A stretch of 52,179 nucleotides of DNA from Singulisphaera sp. GP187 (GTDB lineage Bacteria; Planctomycetota; Planctomycetia; Gemmatales; Gemmataceae): the NCBI GenBank assembly GCA_945905925.1, contig CAMDQN010000033.1, positions 1-52,179 of the forward strand, written 5' to 3'. The notes under the pieces are model-generated. The model was not told where the DNA came from, searched no databases, and was given only the letters and a program-made list of their open reading frames with translations. Of the stretch, positions 26,717 through 35,251 are shown piece by piece (position 1 is the first letter of the stretch; every line of letters starts with the position of its first letter). Made by a program: the position numbers and the translations under genes.

Positions 26717-26748
26717 GGCGAGCGGGGGGCGTAAGCCCCCCGCTCGCC
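26717..26748. terminator. Bidirectional hairpin between convergent genes
   Basis: GGCGAGCGGGGGGC (26717-26730), loop GTAA, GCCCCCCGCTCGCC (26735-26748): a perfect 14-bp stem, between the transporter stop (26710) and the stop of the lipoprotein gene on the other strand (26758). Position and strength fit a shared terminator, although only short A/T runs flank it. Confidence 0.75.
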
Positions 26749-26757
26749 TCAAACACG

Positions 26758-27132
26758 TCACTTCTTCCCAGGCATGTTGTTCTTCGGCAATGGCGGATCC
26801 TTGCCTTCCTTCTCCTTGTAGCGTGCCGCGGACTTCTCCCACAACTCTGGATTGCAGATGAAGCACTGGCTCTTCGCGCGGTCGTCGTGCTTCGGGCACA
26901 GTTCACCCTTCGCTTTGGCCGCCTTGTAAATCTTGTCGTCGCACATGCTGCACTCGTCCTCTGGGACGCCGTCCTTCGTACACCACCAGCCGCCGTGGTC
27001 GTCGTCTTTGTCTTTGTCTTTGTCTTTCTTCGGCGCCTCTGTTGGCGGGGGCGGCTGCGAACAGCCCACCGCGATCACCAACCCGGCGACGAGTGCCGCC
27101 GCCGTCAGAGCCTTCGTCCAGAGCTTCAACAT
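26758..27132 (-). CDS. Cys-rich lipoprotein of the metal efflux cluster
   Basis: A lipoprotein of 124 residues. The signal sequence ends in the lipobox AVGC (Cys24). A Lys/Asp-rich linker follows, then a Cys/His pattern: WWCTKDGVPEDECSMCDDKI and GELCPKHDDRAKSQCFICNP. The same pattern (W-C-x-x-x-x-V-P-E-x-x-C-x-x-C then C-x-x-H) occurs at the N-terminus of the adaptor protein encoded upstream, so it is likely a metal-binding domain. It is the last gene of the minus-strand cluster, 30 bases after the pump gene. It may hand metal to the pump or buffer it at the membrane. No characterised relative is known to me. Confidence 0.82.
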   Translation of the reverse strand: MLKLWTKALTAAALVAGLVIAVGCSQPPPPTEAPKKDKDKDKDDDHGGWWCTKDGVPEDECSMCDDKIYKAAKAKGELCPKHDDRAKSQCFICNPELWEKSAARYKEKEGKDPPLPKNNMPGKK

Positions 27133-27162
27133 CTTCGTCTCCTTGTGAAAAACCTCGACCCA

Positions 27163-30100
27163 TCAAGGCGCAGCCCCTTCGGGGCCGTCGCTAACCTTGT
27201 TCCGAGGGAACTGGAACACCACATACAACACACGCAGCACGAGAAGCGACATCACCATCGCGCTTATGACGCCGCCGATAACCACCGTGGCGAGGGGTCG
27301 CTGTACCTCCGAACCCATGCCCGTGCTGAACGCCATCGGCACGAAACCGAGGCTCGCGACCAGCGCCGTCATCAGCACCGGGCGCAGGCGAGTGACCGCA
27401 GCTTCCTCCACCGCTTCTTTGAGTGTGCGGCCCTTGTCACGGAGATGCCGAACGTAGCTCACCAGAATCATGTCGTCTAGGACCGCGACACCCGAGAGCG
27501 CGATGAACCCTACCGCGGCCGAGATCGAGAACGGCATGTCGCGGAGCCACAACGCGAATAGCCCACCAACCCACGCGAACGGCACGCCGGTCAGAACACG
27601 GAGAGTGTCCGAGACCGTGCCGTAGGTCGCGAACAGAAGCACGCAGATGAGCACCAGCGCGACCGGCACGACGATCATCAACCGCAGGCGTGCGCGCTGG
27701 AGTTGCTCGAACTGGCCCGCATATTCGATGCGGTAGCGCCCGGGCGGCAGCGTCACGTTCGTTGCGAGTTTCTGCTGAACCTCCGCCACGAAACTGCCGA
27801 GGTCGCGGTCTCGCACGTTGCACGTAATGCTGATTCGGCGCTGGCCCCATTCGCGCGTGATCGTGGACGGCCCTTCGACGATGCGGATGTCCGCGAGGCG
27901 CGACAGCGGAATGTGCTCGCCCTTGTTGGTCGGCAGTGGAATCGCGCCGATCGCTTCCGGGCTTCCGCGCCACCGGTCCGGCAACCGCACGACGAGCGGA
28001 AACCGAAACGGACCGTCGACGACCTCGCCGAGCGGCTTTGAGCCGATCGATTCTACGAGGTCGAGAACCGCCCTCGCGGGCACATCGTAGCGCGCGATCT
28101 GGTCCTGCTTGACCACTACTTCGAGCACCGGTTGCCCGGTCAATTGTTCCACGGAGAGGTCCGCAACCCCCGGCACGGTCTTCATCACCCGCTCGATTTC
28201 GCCGGCCTTCGCCTTGAGCACCTCAAGATCGTCGCCGTAGAGCAGTACGCCGAGGTCGGCGCGGATCCCCGTCTCCATCTCGCTCATCCGCATCTCGATC
28301 GGCTGCTCGAACGCGATCTTCTGACCCGGCAGCACGCGCAGTTCGTGCCGGATCAGGTCGGTCAGATCGTCCTGCGTTTTGGCTTTCTTCCACTTGCTGC
28401 GCGGCTTGAGTGTGACGTACATGTCGGTGAGTTCGATGCCCATCGGGTCGGTCGCGATGTCCGCGGTCCCGATGCGCGACCACACGTGCTCGACCTCGTC
28501 GGGGAACTCGGCGAGAATCATCTTCTCCATCGCGGTGTTCATCTTGATCGACGTGTCGAGGTCCGTGCCCGCCGGGCGGATGATGTTCAGCGCGATCGCG
28601 CCTTCGGACAGTCTGGGCACGAACTCCGAACCCAAGTTGGGGGCGACCATCCCAAACGCGAGGCCCAGAACCGCAACTGCGAAGAGCATCACACTTGCCT
28701 TCTGCTTCATCGTGATTCGCAGCACGAACAGGTAGAAGGCCTTGATCGCGCGCATCAGGAGCGGTTCGCGTTCGTCGATGCGGCGCGGCAACAGCAGACT
28801 CGCGAGCGCTGGCATCAGCGTCATCGAGAGTAGCATCGAGCCGAGCAGCGCGAAGATCACCGTAAGCGCCATCGGCCGGTACAGCATCCCTTCCGTTCCT
28901 TCGAGCGTGAGGATCGGCAGGTAAACGACGAGGATGATGAGTTCGCCGAAGAGGGTGGGCCTGCGGACCTCCACCGCCGCGTCGCGAATGATCTCGCGCC
29001 GGCCCTTGCCCTTCGGCGCGTGCGCGAGGTGCCGCGTGCAGTTCTCGATCATCACCACGCTCGAATCGACCACCATGCCGAAGTCAATCGCGCCCAACGA
29101 AAGCAGGCTCGCGGCGATGCCGAACCTGAGCATCCCTGAGAACGCGAACAGCATGGAAAGGGGAATCGCGAGCGCAACGATGAGCGCCGCCCGGAGGTTC
29201 CCGAGGAACAGGAACAGCACCGCGACGACGAACAGCCCGCCCTCGAACAGGTTCGCGCGCACGGTGGCGATCACGTAATCGACCAGCTCCGTGCGGTCGT
29301 ATACCGGCTTCACGTCCACGTTCCGCGGGAGCGTCTTCTTGACCTCGTCGAGCCGGTGCTTGAGTTGCCACGTCACTTCGTGACTATTCTCGCCCATCGT
29401 GAGGAAGCCCAGTCCGAGCACGACTTCGCCTTTTCCGTCGGCGGTGACCGCACCGCGACGGACCTCGTGCCCGACCTTCACCTCCGCCACGTCGCCGAGT
29501 TTGATGGGCACGCCGTCGCGGGCCGCGATCTGAATACTCTTGATCTGCTCGATGGTCGCGGGCCGGCCGAGTCCCAGCACGATCAGCGACGCGCCGTTCT
29601 GACTGATGATCCCGCCGCCGACGTTCTGGTTGTTCTCGCGAATCGCGTTCGTGACCTGATCGAACGTGAGGCCGTGCTTCACGAGTAACGACGGATCGAT
29701 GCGCACCTGGAACTGCTTCTCGTATCCGCCCCACGAGTTGACTTCCGCCACGCCCTTCACGGTGCGCAACTGCGGCCGAATTACCCAGTCGTGAATGGTG
29801 CGCAGTTCGGTCACGTCGTCGCCCTTGCCGGTCACGACGTAGTGGAAGATTTCACCGAGGCCCGTGGACACCGGCCCGAGTTGAGGTGAGTTCTGACCGT
29901 TCGGTAACTTCACCGCGGCAAGGCGCTCCGTCACCACCTGGCGCGCGAAGTAGATGTCGGTGCCTTCCTCGAAGATGATGACGACCTGCGACAGCCCAAA
30001 CTTCGATACCGACCGCATCTGCGTGATCTTCGGCAGCCCACCGAGCGCCTGCTCGATCGGTGCCGTGATCTGCCGTTCCACTTCGACGGGCGCGAGTGCG

Positions 30101-30261
30101 GGCGCCGCGGTGTTGATCTGCACCTGAACCGGGGTCGTGTCGGGGAACGCGTCCACGTCCAGTTCGCGCAGCGACAGCACCCCCGCGACCGCGAGCGCAA
30201 CGGCGCCGAGCACCACGCCCCAGCGGTTCTTCAGCGACGTATCGATGACCCAGGACAGCAT
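27163..30261 (-). CDS. CusA/CzcA family heavy-metal efflux RND transporter
   Basis: The inner-membrane proton-driven pump of a tripartite metal efflux system, 1032 residues. It begins MLSWVIDTSLKNRWGVVLGA, a usual HME-RND start, and has porter sequence DAFPDTTPVQVQINT. The family signature AIDFGMVVDSSVVMIENCTR in transmembrane helix 4 supplies the proton-relay acidic residues. Length is normal. Substrate could be Cu, Ag, Co, Zn, Cd or Ni; the sequence alone does not settle it. ATG 30261 was chosen over an upstream TTG at 30276. The gene follows the adaptor gene by 34 bases and should share its transcript. Confidence 0.95.
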   Translation of the reverse strand: MLSWVIDTSLKNRWGVVLGAVALAVAGVLSLRELDVDAFPDTTPVQVQINTAAPALAPVEVERQITAPIEQALGGLPKITQMRSVSKFGLSQVVIIFEEGTDIYFARQVVTERLAAVKLPNGQNSPQLGPVSTGLGEIFHYVVTGKGDDVTELRTIHDWVIRPQLRTVKGVAEVNSWGGYEKQFQVRIDPSLLVKHGLTFDQVTNAIRENNQNVGGGIISQNGASLIVLGLGRPATIEQIKSIQIAARDGVPIKLGDVAEVKVGHEVRRGAVTADGKGEVVLGLGFLTMGENSHEVTWQLKHRLDEVKKTLPRNVDVKPVYDRTELVDYVIATVRANLFEGGLFVVAVLFLFLGNLRAALIVALAIPLSMLFAFSGMLRFGIAASLLSLGAIDFGMVVDSSVVMIENCTRHLAHAPKGKGRREIIRDAAVEVRRPTLFGELIILVVYLPILTLEGTEGMLYRPMALTVIFALLGSMLLSMTLMPALASLLLPRRIDEREPLLMRAIKAFYLFVLRITMKQKASVMLFAVAVLGLAFGMVAPNLGSEFVPRLSEGAIALNIIRPAGTDLDTSIKMNTAMEKMILAEFPDEVEHVWSRIGTADIATDPMGIELTDMYVTLKPRSKWKKAKTQDDLTDLIRHELRVLPGQKIAFEQPIEMRMSEMETGIRADLGVLLYGDDLEVLKAKAGEIERVMKTVPGVADLSVEQLTGQPVLEVVVKQDQIARYDVPARAVLDLVESIGSKPLGEVVDGPFRFPLVVRLPDRWRGSPEAIGAIPLPTNKGEHIPLSRLADIRIVEGPSTITREWGQRRISITCNVRDRDLGSFVAEVQQKLATNVTLPPGRYRIEYAGQFEQLQRARLRLMIVVPVALVLICVLLFATYGTVSDTLRVLTGVPFAWVGGLFALWLRDMPFSISAAVGFIALSGVAVLDDMILVSYVRHLRDKGRTLKEAVEEAAVTRLRPVLMTALVASLGFVPMAFSTGMGSEVQRPLATVVIGGVISAMVMSLLVLRVLYVVFQFPRNKVSDGPEGAAP

Positions 30262-30295
30262 GTGTTTGCATCTCAAAGCAGCTTGCGGCGAAACG

Positions 30296-31867
30296 TCAGT
30301 GGCCTGAGCAGCAACCCTCGCCGATGTTGCCGCGGAACAGTTCGCCGCGAAGCACCTCCGCGTTTTTCGTCACGATCACCTCGCCCGGCAGCACGCCCGC
30401 GATGATCTCGGTGTGCGTATCGTTCTTCGCCCCGGTGCGAACGCTGCGCACGTGGAACAGCTTGTATGCGTCCGGCTTGCGGTAATCCTTGTCCTGCACG
30501 AACACCACGAAGCAGTTGCCGTCCCACTGCACAGCCGCGTTCGGCACCACAACCGCCTTCGGCTCTTCACGCAAGACGATGCGCCCGGTGCCGAAGGTAT
30601 TTGCGAGGTAGCGCCCGTCAGGGTCGTGCAGGTCGGCACGAACCTTCACCGTGCGCGTCTTCGTGTCGGCCTGTGTGCTGCGCCACGCGAGCACTCCGAC
30701 GGACTCTTCCTTGCCGCCATCGGCTTTGAAGCGGACCGGTTGACCGAGTTTCACGCGGCGCGCCTGTTCCGCGGACAAGTCGAGCGTGACCCACAGTCGG
30801 CTCGTGTCCACCACTTCGAAAAGCACGCGGGCCACATCGACCACTTCGCTCGTGACCACGTCGCCGGTCGTAATCACGCCGTCGATCGGTGCGCACACCG
30901 GGAGCAAGTTAGAAGTAGTCGTCCTGGGATCGAGCGATTTCGTCGCGTGCGCGGGCAGTCCGAGGAAGTGCAACTTGCGTTCGAGTTGCTCGTCGGTCGC
31001 GTTCAGCACCTCGGCTTCGTCGATGGTCAGACCGAGGTTGACGAGCGCCTGGCGCGTCGCGGCCACCCGGATGCGGGCCTCGCGAAGTGCAGCTTCGGCC
31101 TCGCGCACGCGCGCGTCGATCACGGCTCCGCCCGATGCCTTGAGGGTCGCCAGCGCCTGAGTTTTGCTGTCCACGGCCGCGACAGCTTGTCTCAAATCAG
31201 ACTTCGCCCGACCCACGTCGCCGGCTTCCACCAGTGCGAGCAAATCGCCGGCCTTCACCGGGTCGCCGATGCGCTTGAACACGCGGAACACCGCGCCCGG
31301 GGCGCGCGTCGAAAGGTGTGCGACGCGTGTCTGGTCGTACCCGATTTCGCCCGACGCGCTGAGTGATTCGACGACCGCGTCCGTGCCCACCACATCGACC
31401 CCGATACCGGCCTTGTCCACGGCTTCCGCCGACGCGAACTGGATGCGACGCGCATGCAATTTGCATCGCGGGCTGTTCTCCGGCCGCTCGGTGAACTCCA
31501 GCGCCCGTTTAACGCGCGCCAGCTCGTCCGTGGTCACGGTGGGAACGCTCCGTAGTTGCGCGACCTCGGGGTGTTCCAGCGGACAGTTGTGAACGCCATG
31601 CGTGGAACACCAACCGAACGCCGGCGCGTGCGGGGCGAGTTTGTGATTGCACTCGACACACACCGATTCGGGGACGCTGTGTTCCGCGCACCAGTCGTCG
31701 GCTTCTTTCTTATCGCCCGCGAGCGCGGCTCGCTTCGGCAACGTCCAGCCGGTGGAGTGCCCCCACCACGCAACGCCGCCGAGCAGCGCGAGCACGACGA
31801 GCGTCGGCGCGGCACCGACGACGCGACTCAACAAGCTCCGGCGTTCGATCGGTTCGGAGGTGTTCAT
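30296..31867 (-). CDS. Periplasmic adaptor subunit (CusB/CzcB-like) with N-terminal Cys/His domain
   Basis: A membrane-fusion protein of 523 residues. After one transmembrane helix (APTLVVLALLGGVAWWG) comes a Cys/His domain, DWCAEHSVPESVCVECNHKL and GWCSTHGVHNCPLEHPEV, like that of the downstream lipoprotein. Next are the lipoyl/barrel-sandwich segments GAVFRVFKRIGDPVKAGDLL, a coiled-coil hairpin (about 215-290), and CAPIDGVITTGDVVTSEVVD. The C-terminus ends GEGCCSGH, another potential metal site. It bridges the pump and the TolC-like protein. ATG 31867 was chosen over a TTG 15 bases earlier. Confidence 0.93.
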   Translation of the reverse strand: MNTSEPIERRSLLSRVVGAAPTLVVLALLGGVAWWGHSTGWTLPKRAALAGDKKEADDWCAEHSVPESVCVECNHKLAPHAPAFGWCSTHGVHNCPLEHPEVAQLRSVPTVTTDELARVKRALEFTERPENSPRCKLHARRIQFASAEAVDKAGIGVDVVGTDAVVESLSASGEIGYDQTRVAHLSTRAPGAVFRVFKRIGDPVKAGDLLALVEAGDVGRAKSDLRQAVAAVDSKTQALATLKASGGAVIDARVREAEAALREARIRVAATRQALVNLGLTIDEAEVLNATDEQLERKLHFLGLPAHATKSLDPRTTTSNLLPVCAPIDGVITTGDVVTSEVVDVARVLFEVVDTSRLWVTLDLSAEQARRVKLGQPVRFKADGGKEESVGVLAWRSTQADTKTRTVKVRADLHDPDGRYLANTFGTGRIVLREEPKAVVVPNAAVQWDGNCFVVFVQDKDYRKPDAYKLFHVRSVRTGAKNDTHTEIIAGVLPGEVIVTKNAEVLRGELFRGNIGEGCCSGH

Positions 31868-31942
31868 GGAGGAATCCCACAATACGAGGACAAGTGACGC
31901 GCCGCGGCGCGTGAATGAATGTGGTCTGACGAGCGTGGAAAA

Positions 31943-32398
31943 TCAGAACAAAAGTGCGCAATGCTTCAGATATCGAGGCTGAGATTCGTAGATCGGCGTC
32001 GAACGCGCGTCGGCGAAGACGGGACAGTCTACGTTCGCGAGCGTGGGCTGGTGCGCGAGCGTGACGAACGCGACCGCCGTGAGGTGATCGACGAGTTCTG
32101 CGCGCTCGGTGAACTTCGCCCGCTCGGAGCCTGTCGTCGCGGGGCACCCGGGCGCGTGGTGAACCGGGTGTTCTGGAGTGTGTTGAGTAGACGTGGCAAG
32201 CCGTCGTGTGGGAGTCGCATCGCTCTTGGCGTGATGGCTACACCCGCAGCATTTCCGTGCAGGCGTTTCCTTAGCATGCGCCGCGGTGTTCGCGTGCTTC
32301 GGCGTGACTGCTTCGCTCGCCCCGCAGGCACAGAGGCCCGGCGGGAGCAAGAGCGGCAGACACGCCAGCAACATCACGAATCGCGGGAATACTCGCAA
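31943..32398 (-). CDS. Small secreted Cys/His-rich protein in the metal efflux cluster
   Basis: A protein of 151 residues. The signal peptide is FVMLLACLPLLLPPGLCACG; a CCGCSHH motif lies at residues 50-56 and the rest is His-rich up to about residue 90. TTG 32398 is the probable start: GGAG lies exactly 6 bases upstream (complement of 32405-32408), an optimal spacing. It sits between the TolC and adaptor genes, 99 bases after the first, in the same direction. The Cys/His content and context suggest a periplasmic metal binder or sensor. I do not recognise a family; similar small proteins seem to accompany such pumps in planctomycetes, which is an unverified recollection. Confidence 0.68.
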   Translation of the reverse strand: MRVFPRFVMLLACLPLLLPPGLCACGASEAVTPKHANTAAHAKETPARKCCGCSHHAKSDATPTRRLATSTQHTPEHPVHHAPGCPATTGSERAKFTERAELVDHLTAVAFVTLAHQPTLANVDCPVFADARSTPIYESQPRYLKHCALLF

Positions 32399-32497
32399 AC
32401 GGCACTCCTGGGTAGGAACTACTCCAATGGTAGCCGGTCGCAGTAACGGGTCAATTGGACGAAGTTATAACGCGGTCGTTTGAAACGTGGAACGCGC

Positions 32498-33913
32498 CTA
32501 CGGCTTCACGGGCGGTCCCATTCGCGGCACCGGCCACTCGTCTTCGAGGATCAACCCCGCGATCTCGGCTGCGGCGCGCCAAGTATCGGCCTCTGATCTG
32601 ATGAGTTCGAGGTTCGCTTCCGCAACCGCGCGCTGGGTGACCACGAGCTTCAGATAATCGAACTGCCCGGCCTTGTATGCCTGCTCCGCCAGGAGGTACG
32701 ATTCGCGGGTTTTGGGGATGAGTGTCGCCCTGTACCGCTCGACGCGTGCGAGCGCGCCGGCGTAGGTCGTGTACGCGGTCGCGAGTTTCCCGGACAACTC
32801 GACGCGCACGCGGTCCACCTCGGCCACGGCCTCGCCGAACTGCGCCTTCGCGGCGCGGATGTTCCCCTGGTTGCGGTTCCACAACGGGGCCGGCACAGTC
32901 AGTCCGATGGCCCAGTCGTGCGACTTGTTCTGCCCCTGATACGTGTACCCGATGCCGCCGGTCACGTTCGGGATCGCATCCGCTTCGGCGCGCCGGAGGA
33001 GCAACCCGGCGTGCTCCACGCCCACGGACGCCGACCGCACCTGTGGGTTCACTTCGAGCATGTAGTCGTTGAGCTTGGCGAGATCGTACCCCGGCGGCGA
33101 CCGATCCATGTCCCCCACGAGCGGTCCTGCGGGGAGGTCCGCCACGCCCACGGCCGCGGCCAACTTCCGTCGCGCCGCGGGCACGGTGCGCTCAGCCGCT
33201 TCCAAGTCGGCCCGGTATCGCTCGCGGTCCACTTCGAGTTGAACGACATCGATATGGGCGACAACCTTCGCCACTTCCAGTTTCATCGCGGTCTCGACGG
33301 CCTTGTCGCTGAGTTTGACGAGTGCGGCCAGCACCTCAGCGCGGCGTTCCACGGCGAGCGCGTCGAAGTACGCCTGGCGCATTTCGGTGAGTACGCGATA
33401 CCGCTCGCTGATAACGGTGAGCGTCGCGGCGTCCACGTCCTTGTTCGCGGCGGCGCGCCCCAACTGCAACTTCCCCGCGGTGACGAACTCTTGCGTCACG
33501 TAGGGCACCCCTAAGATGCCGCCACGCCCTTGCTTGTCGTTGAGTTCGTCGGCGGTGAGGTTCACGGTCGGGTTCGGGTATAGCCCGGCTTGCAGCGCCT
33601 TCCCTCGCGCGCTCTCGACGGCCCACGTCACCTGTGCGAGTCGTGGGTGACGCGCGAACGTGAGTTCGGTGAGGTCGGAGAGAGCGAGCGGTCCCGCGAT
33701 TAGAGGCGGTTCGAGCGGCGCGTCTTTAGGCTGCGTGAAACCGGTTTGCTGAATCTCGGAAGTCGGTGCGGGCAGGGAAGGTTTGTGGTAGGCGCCGAGC
33801 GGTTGCGGTTCCGGTGATACGCACCCGACCACGGTCGCGATCGCCGTCGCGCTTATCGCGAAAGCAGCCCGTGTTCGAAGCCGAAACAGTGCGCGCAAAA
33901 GCGAACGGTCCAT
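32498..33913 (-). CDS. TolC family outer-membrane efflux protein (CusC/CzcC-like)
   Basis: An outer-membrane factor of 471 residues with a lipobox (TVVGC, near residue 31). Typical TolC features are the periodic long helices: HPRLAQVTWAVESARGKALQ, GLYPNPTVNL, ERYRVLTEMRQAYFDALAVE, and later GLTVPAPLWNRNQGNIRAAK, which is a common motif of the metal-efflux branch. It forms the exit duct with the adaptor and pump encoded downstream and is the first gene of the cluster. Its promoter should lie in the 59 bases before 33913 or further upstream, since the gene preceding it on this strand ends at 33973. Confidence 0.93.
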   Translation of the reverse strand: MDRSLLRALFRLRTRAAFAISATAIATVVGCVSPEPQPLGAYHKPSLPAPTSEIQQTGFTQPKDAPLEPPLIAGPLALSDLTELTFARHPRLAQVTWAVESARGKALQAGLYPNPTVNLTADELNDKQGRGGILGVPYVTQEFVTAGKLQLGRAAANKDVDAATLTVISERYRVLTEMRQAYFDALAVERRAEVLAALVKLSDKAVETAMKLEVAKVVAHIDVVQLEVDRERYRADLEAAERTVPAARRKLAAAVGVADLPAGPLVGDMDRSPPGYDLAKLNDYMLEVNPQVRSASVGVEHAGLLLRRAEADAIPNVTGGIGYTYQGQNKSHDWAIGLTVPAPLWNRNQGNIRAAKAQFGEAVAEVDRVRVELSGKLATAYTTYAGALARVERYRATLIPKTRESYLLAEQAYKAGQFDYLKLVVTQRAVAEANLELIRSEADTWRAAAEIAGLILEDEWPVPRMGPPVKP

Positions 33914-33972
33914 GTCGTCACTATCGGCACAACCGACACAACAAGATCACGCAAAGTGCCGCCGGATTGTGG

Positions 33973-35088
33973 CTAAACACCGAACCGTTTCAGTGTGTCG
34001 CGGTTCAGTTCGATGCCGAGGCCGGGCGCGTCGGGGATCGTGAGGAAGCCGTCTGCGTCCGGCGTGAATGGCACCGTGATCAGATCATCCACATAAGGGG
34101 AAGGCGTGAGGAATTCGACGTAGCGAGCGACCGGCATCGCGGCGGAGAGTTGCAGGTCTGCGGCGAGTCCGATCGCGGTATTCCAGCCGTGGGGAACCCA
34201 CTGCACGTTGTGTTCGTAAGCCATCCATGCGATCCGCCACGCCTCGGTTAACCCGCCGCACTTGGTGCAGTCCGGTTGTACGATATCCACGCACTGCTGC
34301 TCGAACAGCGGACGGAAGCTCTGGCGGCGCGTGAGTACTTCGCCCGTAGCAATGGGCAGCGGTGCGTGCCGCCGCAGTTCCGCGAACCCCGCGAGGTCAT
34401 CCGGTGGCAGCGCCTCCTCGAACCACACTACGTCGTAGTTCGCGAGCATCTGCGCCGTTCGCAGCGCCCACTTGTAGCCGTGCGGCCAGAACGCGTCGCT
34501 GCCGCCCGCATCGACCATGAGTTCCACGCCCCCACCGACCGTCTCGCGCGCGGTGCGGACCAGCGCCTCGTCGGTCTTCGCGTCACGTCGGCCGAACGGT
34601 TTCCAGCCGAGCTTGATCGCACGGAACCCGCGTGCGACCGCGCCTTTGAGTTTCTCGCGTAGCGGTTCGACCTCATCGAACAACAGCGAACCGTAAGGCT
34701 TGATCTTCGAGCGGTAGTTTCCGCCGAGCAACCGCGACACCGGTTGACGCGTGATCTTTCCAAACAAGTCCCACAGCGCGATGTCGATACCGCTGATGGC
34801 GTGTTCGACGCTCCCGCCGCGGCCCTGCCAGAACGTGTTCTGCCGCAACTTCTCGCTGACGCGTGCCGGCTCGTCGGCACGTTCACCAATGAGGAACGGG
34901 CGCAGCAACTTCAGCGAGGCGCCAACAAGATGGCTACTCGTGAACGTGCTACCGACACCGACCAAACCGTCGTCGGTTAGAACCTCGATGATGGTGTGGA
35001 CGTTGTCTTCGGGCGTGAGTTCTTCGGCCCAGCCGCCCTCGACCGTGCCGCCCGTCAACCCAGTGAACCGAATGTCCGCGATCTTCAT
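33973..35088 (-). CDS. Mandelate racemase/muconate lactonizing (enolase superfamily) enzyme
   Basis: A sugar-acid dehydratase or epimerase-like enzyme of 371 residues. The capping domain includes EVLTDDGLVGVGSTFTS. The barrel holds a Lys in RAIKLGWKPFG, metal ligands in ELMVDAGGSDAFW, VVWFEEALPPDD and IATGEVLTRR, and the His in WVPHGWNTAIGLA that acts as acid or base in many members. This layout suits sugar-acid dehydratases such as the rhamnonate, galactonate or mannonate groups. ATG 35088 (MKIADIRFTGLTGGTVEGGW) is chosen; the longer frame (35115) reads into a palindromic repeat. Unlike the second enolase-superfamily gene at 37667, it is not in the large operon. Confidence 0.88.
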   Translation of the reverse strand: MKIADIRFTGLTGGTVEGGWAEELTPEDNVHTIIEVLTDDGLVGVGSTFTSSHLVGASLKLLRPFLIGERADEPARVSEKLRQNTFWQGRGGSVEHAISGIDIALWDLFGKITRQPVSRLLGGNYRSKIKPYGSLLFDEVEPLREKLKGAVARGFRAIKLGWKPFGRRDAKTDEALVRTARETVGGGVELMVDAGGSDAFWPHGYKWALRTAQMLANYDVVWFEEALPPDDLAGFAELRRHAPLPIATGEVLTRRQSFRPLFEQQCVDIVQPDCTKCGGLTEAWRIAWMAYEHNVQWVPHGWNTAIGLAADLQLSAAMPVARYVEFLTPSPYVDDLITVPFTPDADGFLTIPDAPGLGIELNRDTLKRFGV

Positions 35089-35098
35089 GAGTAATCTC

Positions 35099-35182
35099 TT
35101 CAAAGTAGTAGGCACATGCCGTGTGCCGTTGCTTCACGCCAAGTTGTAGCGACGGCACACGGCATGTGCCTACTACTTTGAA
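35099..35182. repeat. Palindromic repeat family B, copy 2
   Basis: Perfect 31-base arms at 35099-35129 and 35152-35182 around a 22-base loop. Each arm shares the AAAGTAGTAGG and CCGTGTGCCGT blocks with the element at 2961-3077 but differs in the middle (CACATG against AACACT), with matching changes in both arms, which keeps the stem paired. It lies between the divergent enolase-superfamily and DUF1501 genes. Confidence 0.93.
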
Positions 35183-35251
35183 CGAAAGTCTCGCTGGCAG
35201 CATCACCGAAGTTGCGGGTACAATCGTACTCATCTCTGCGGAGGCAAACTG

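Noticed and set aside
35089-35115. Upstream start of the enolase-superfamily gene at 33973
   Set aside because: The added residues are encoded by the arm of palindromic repeat family B.
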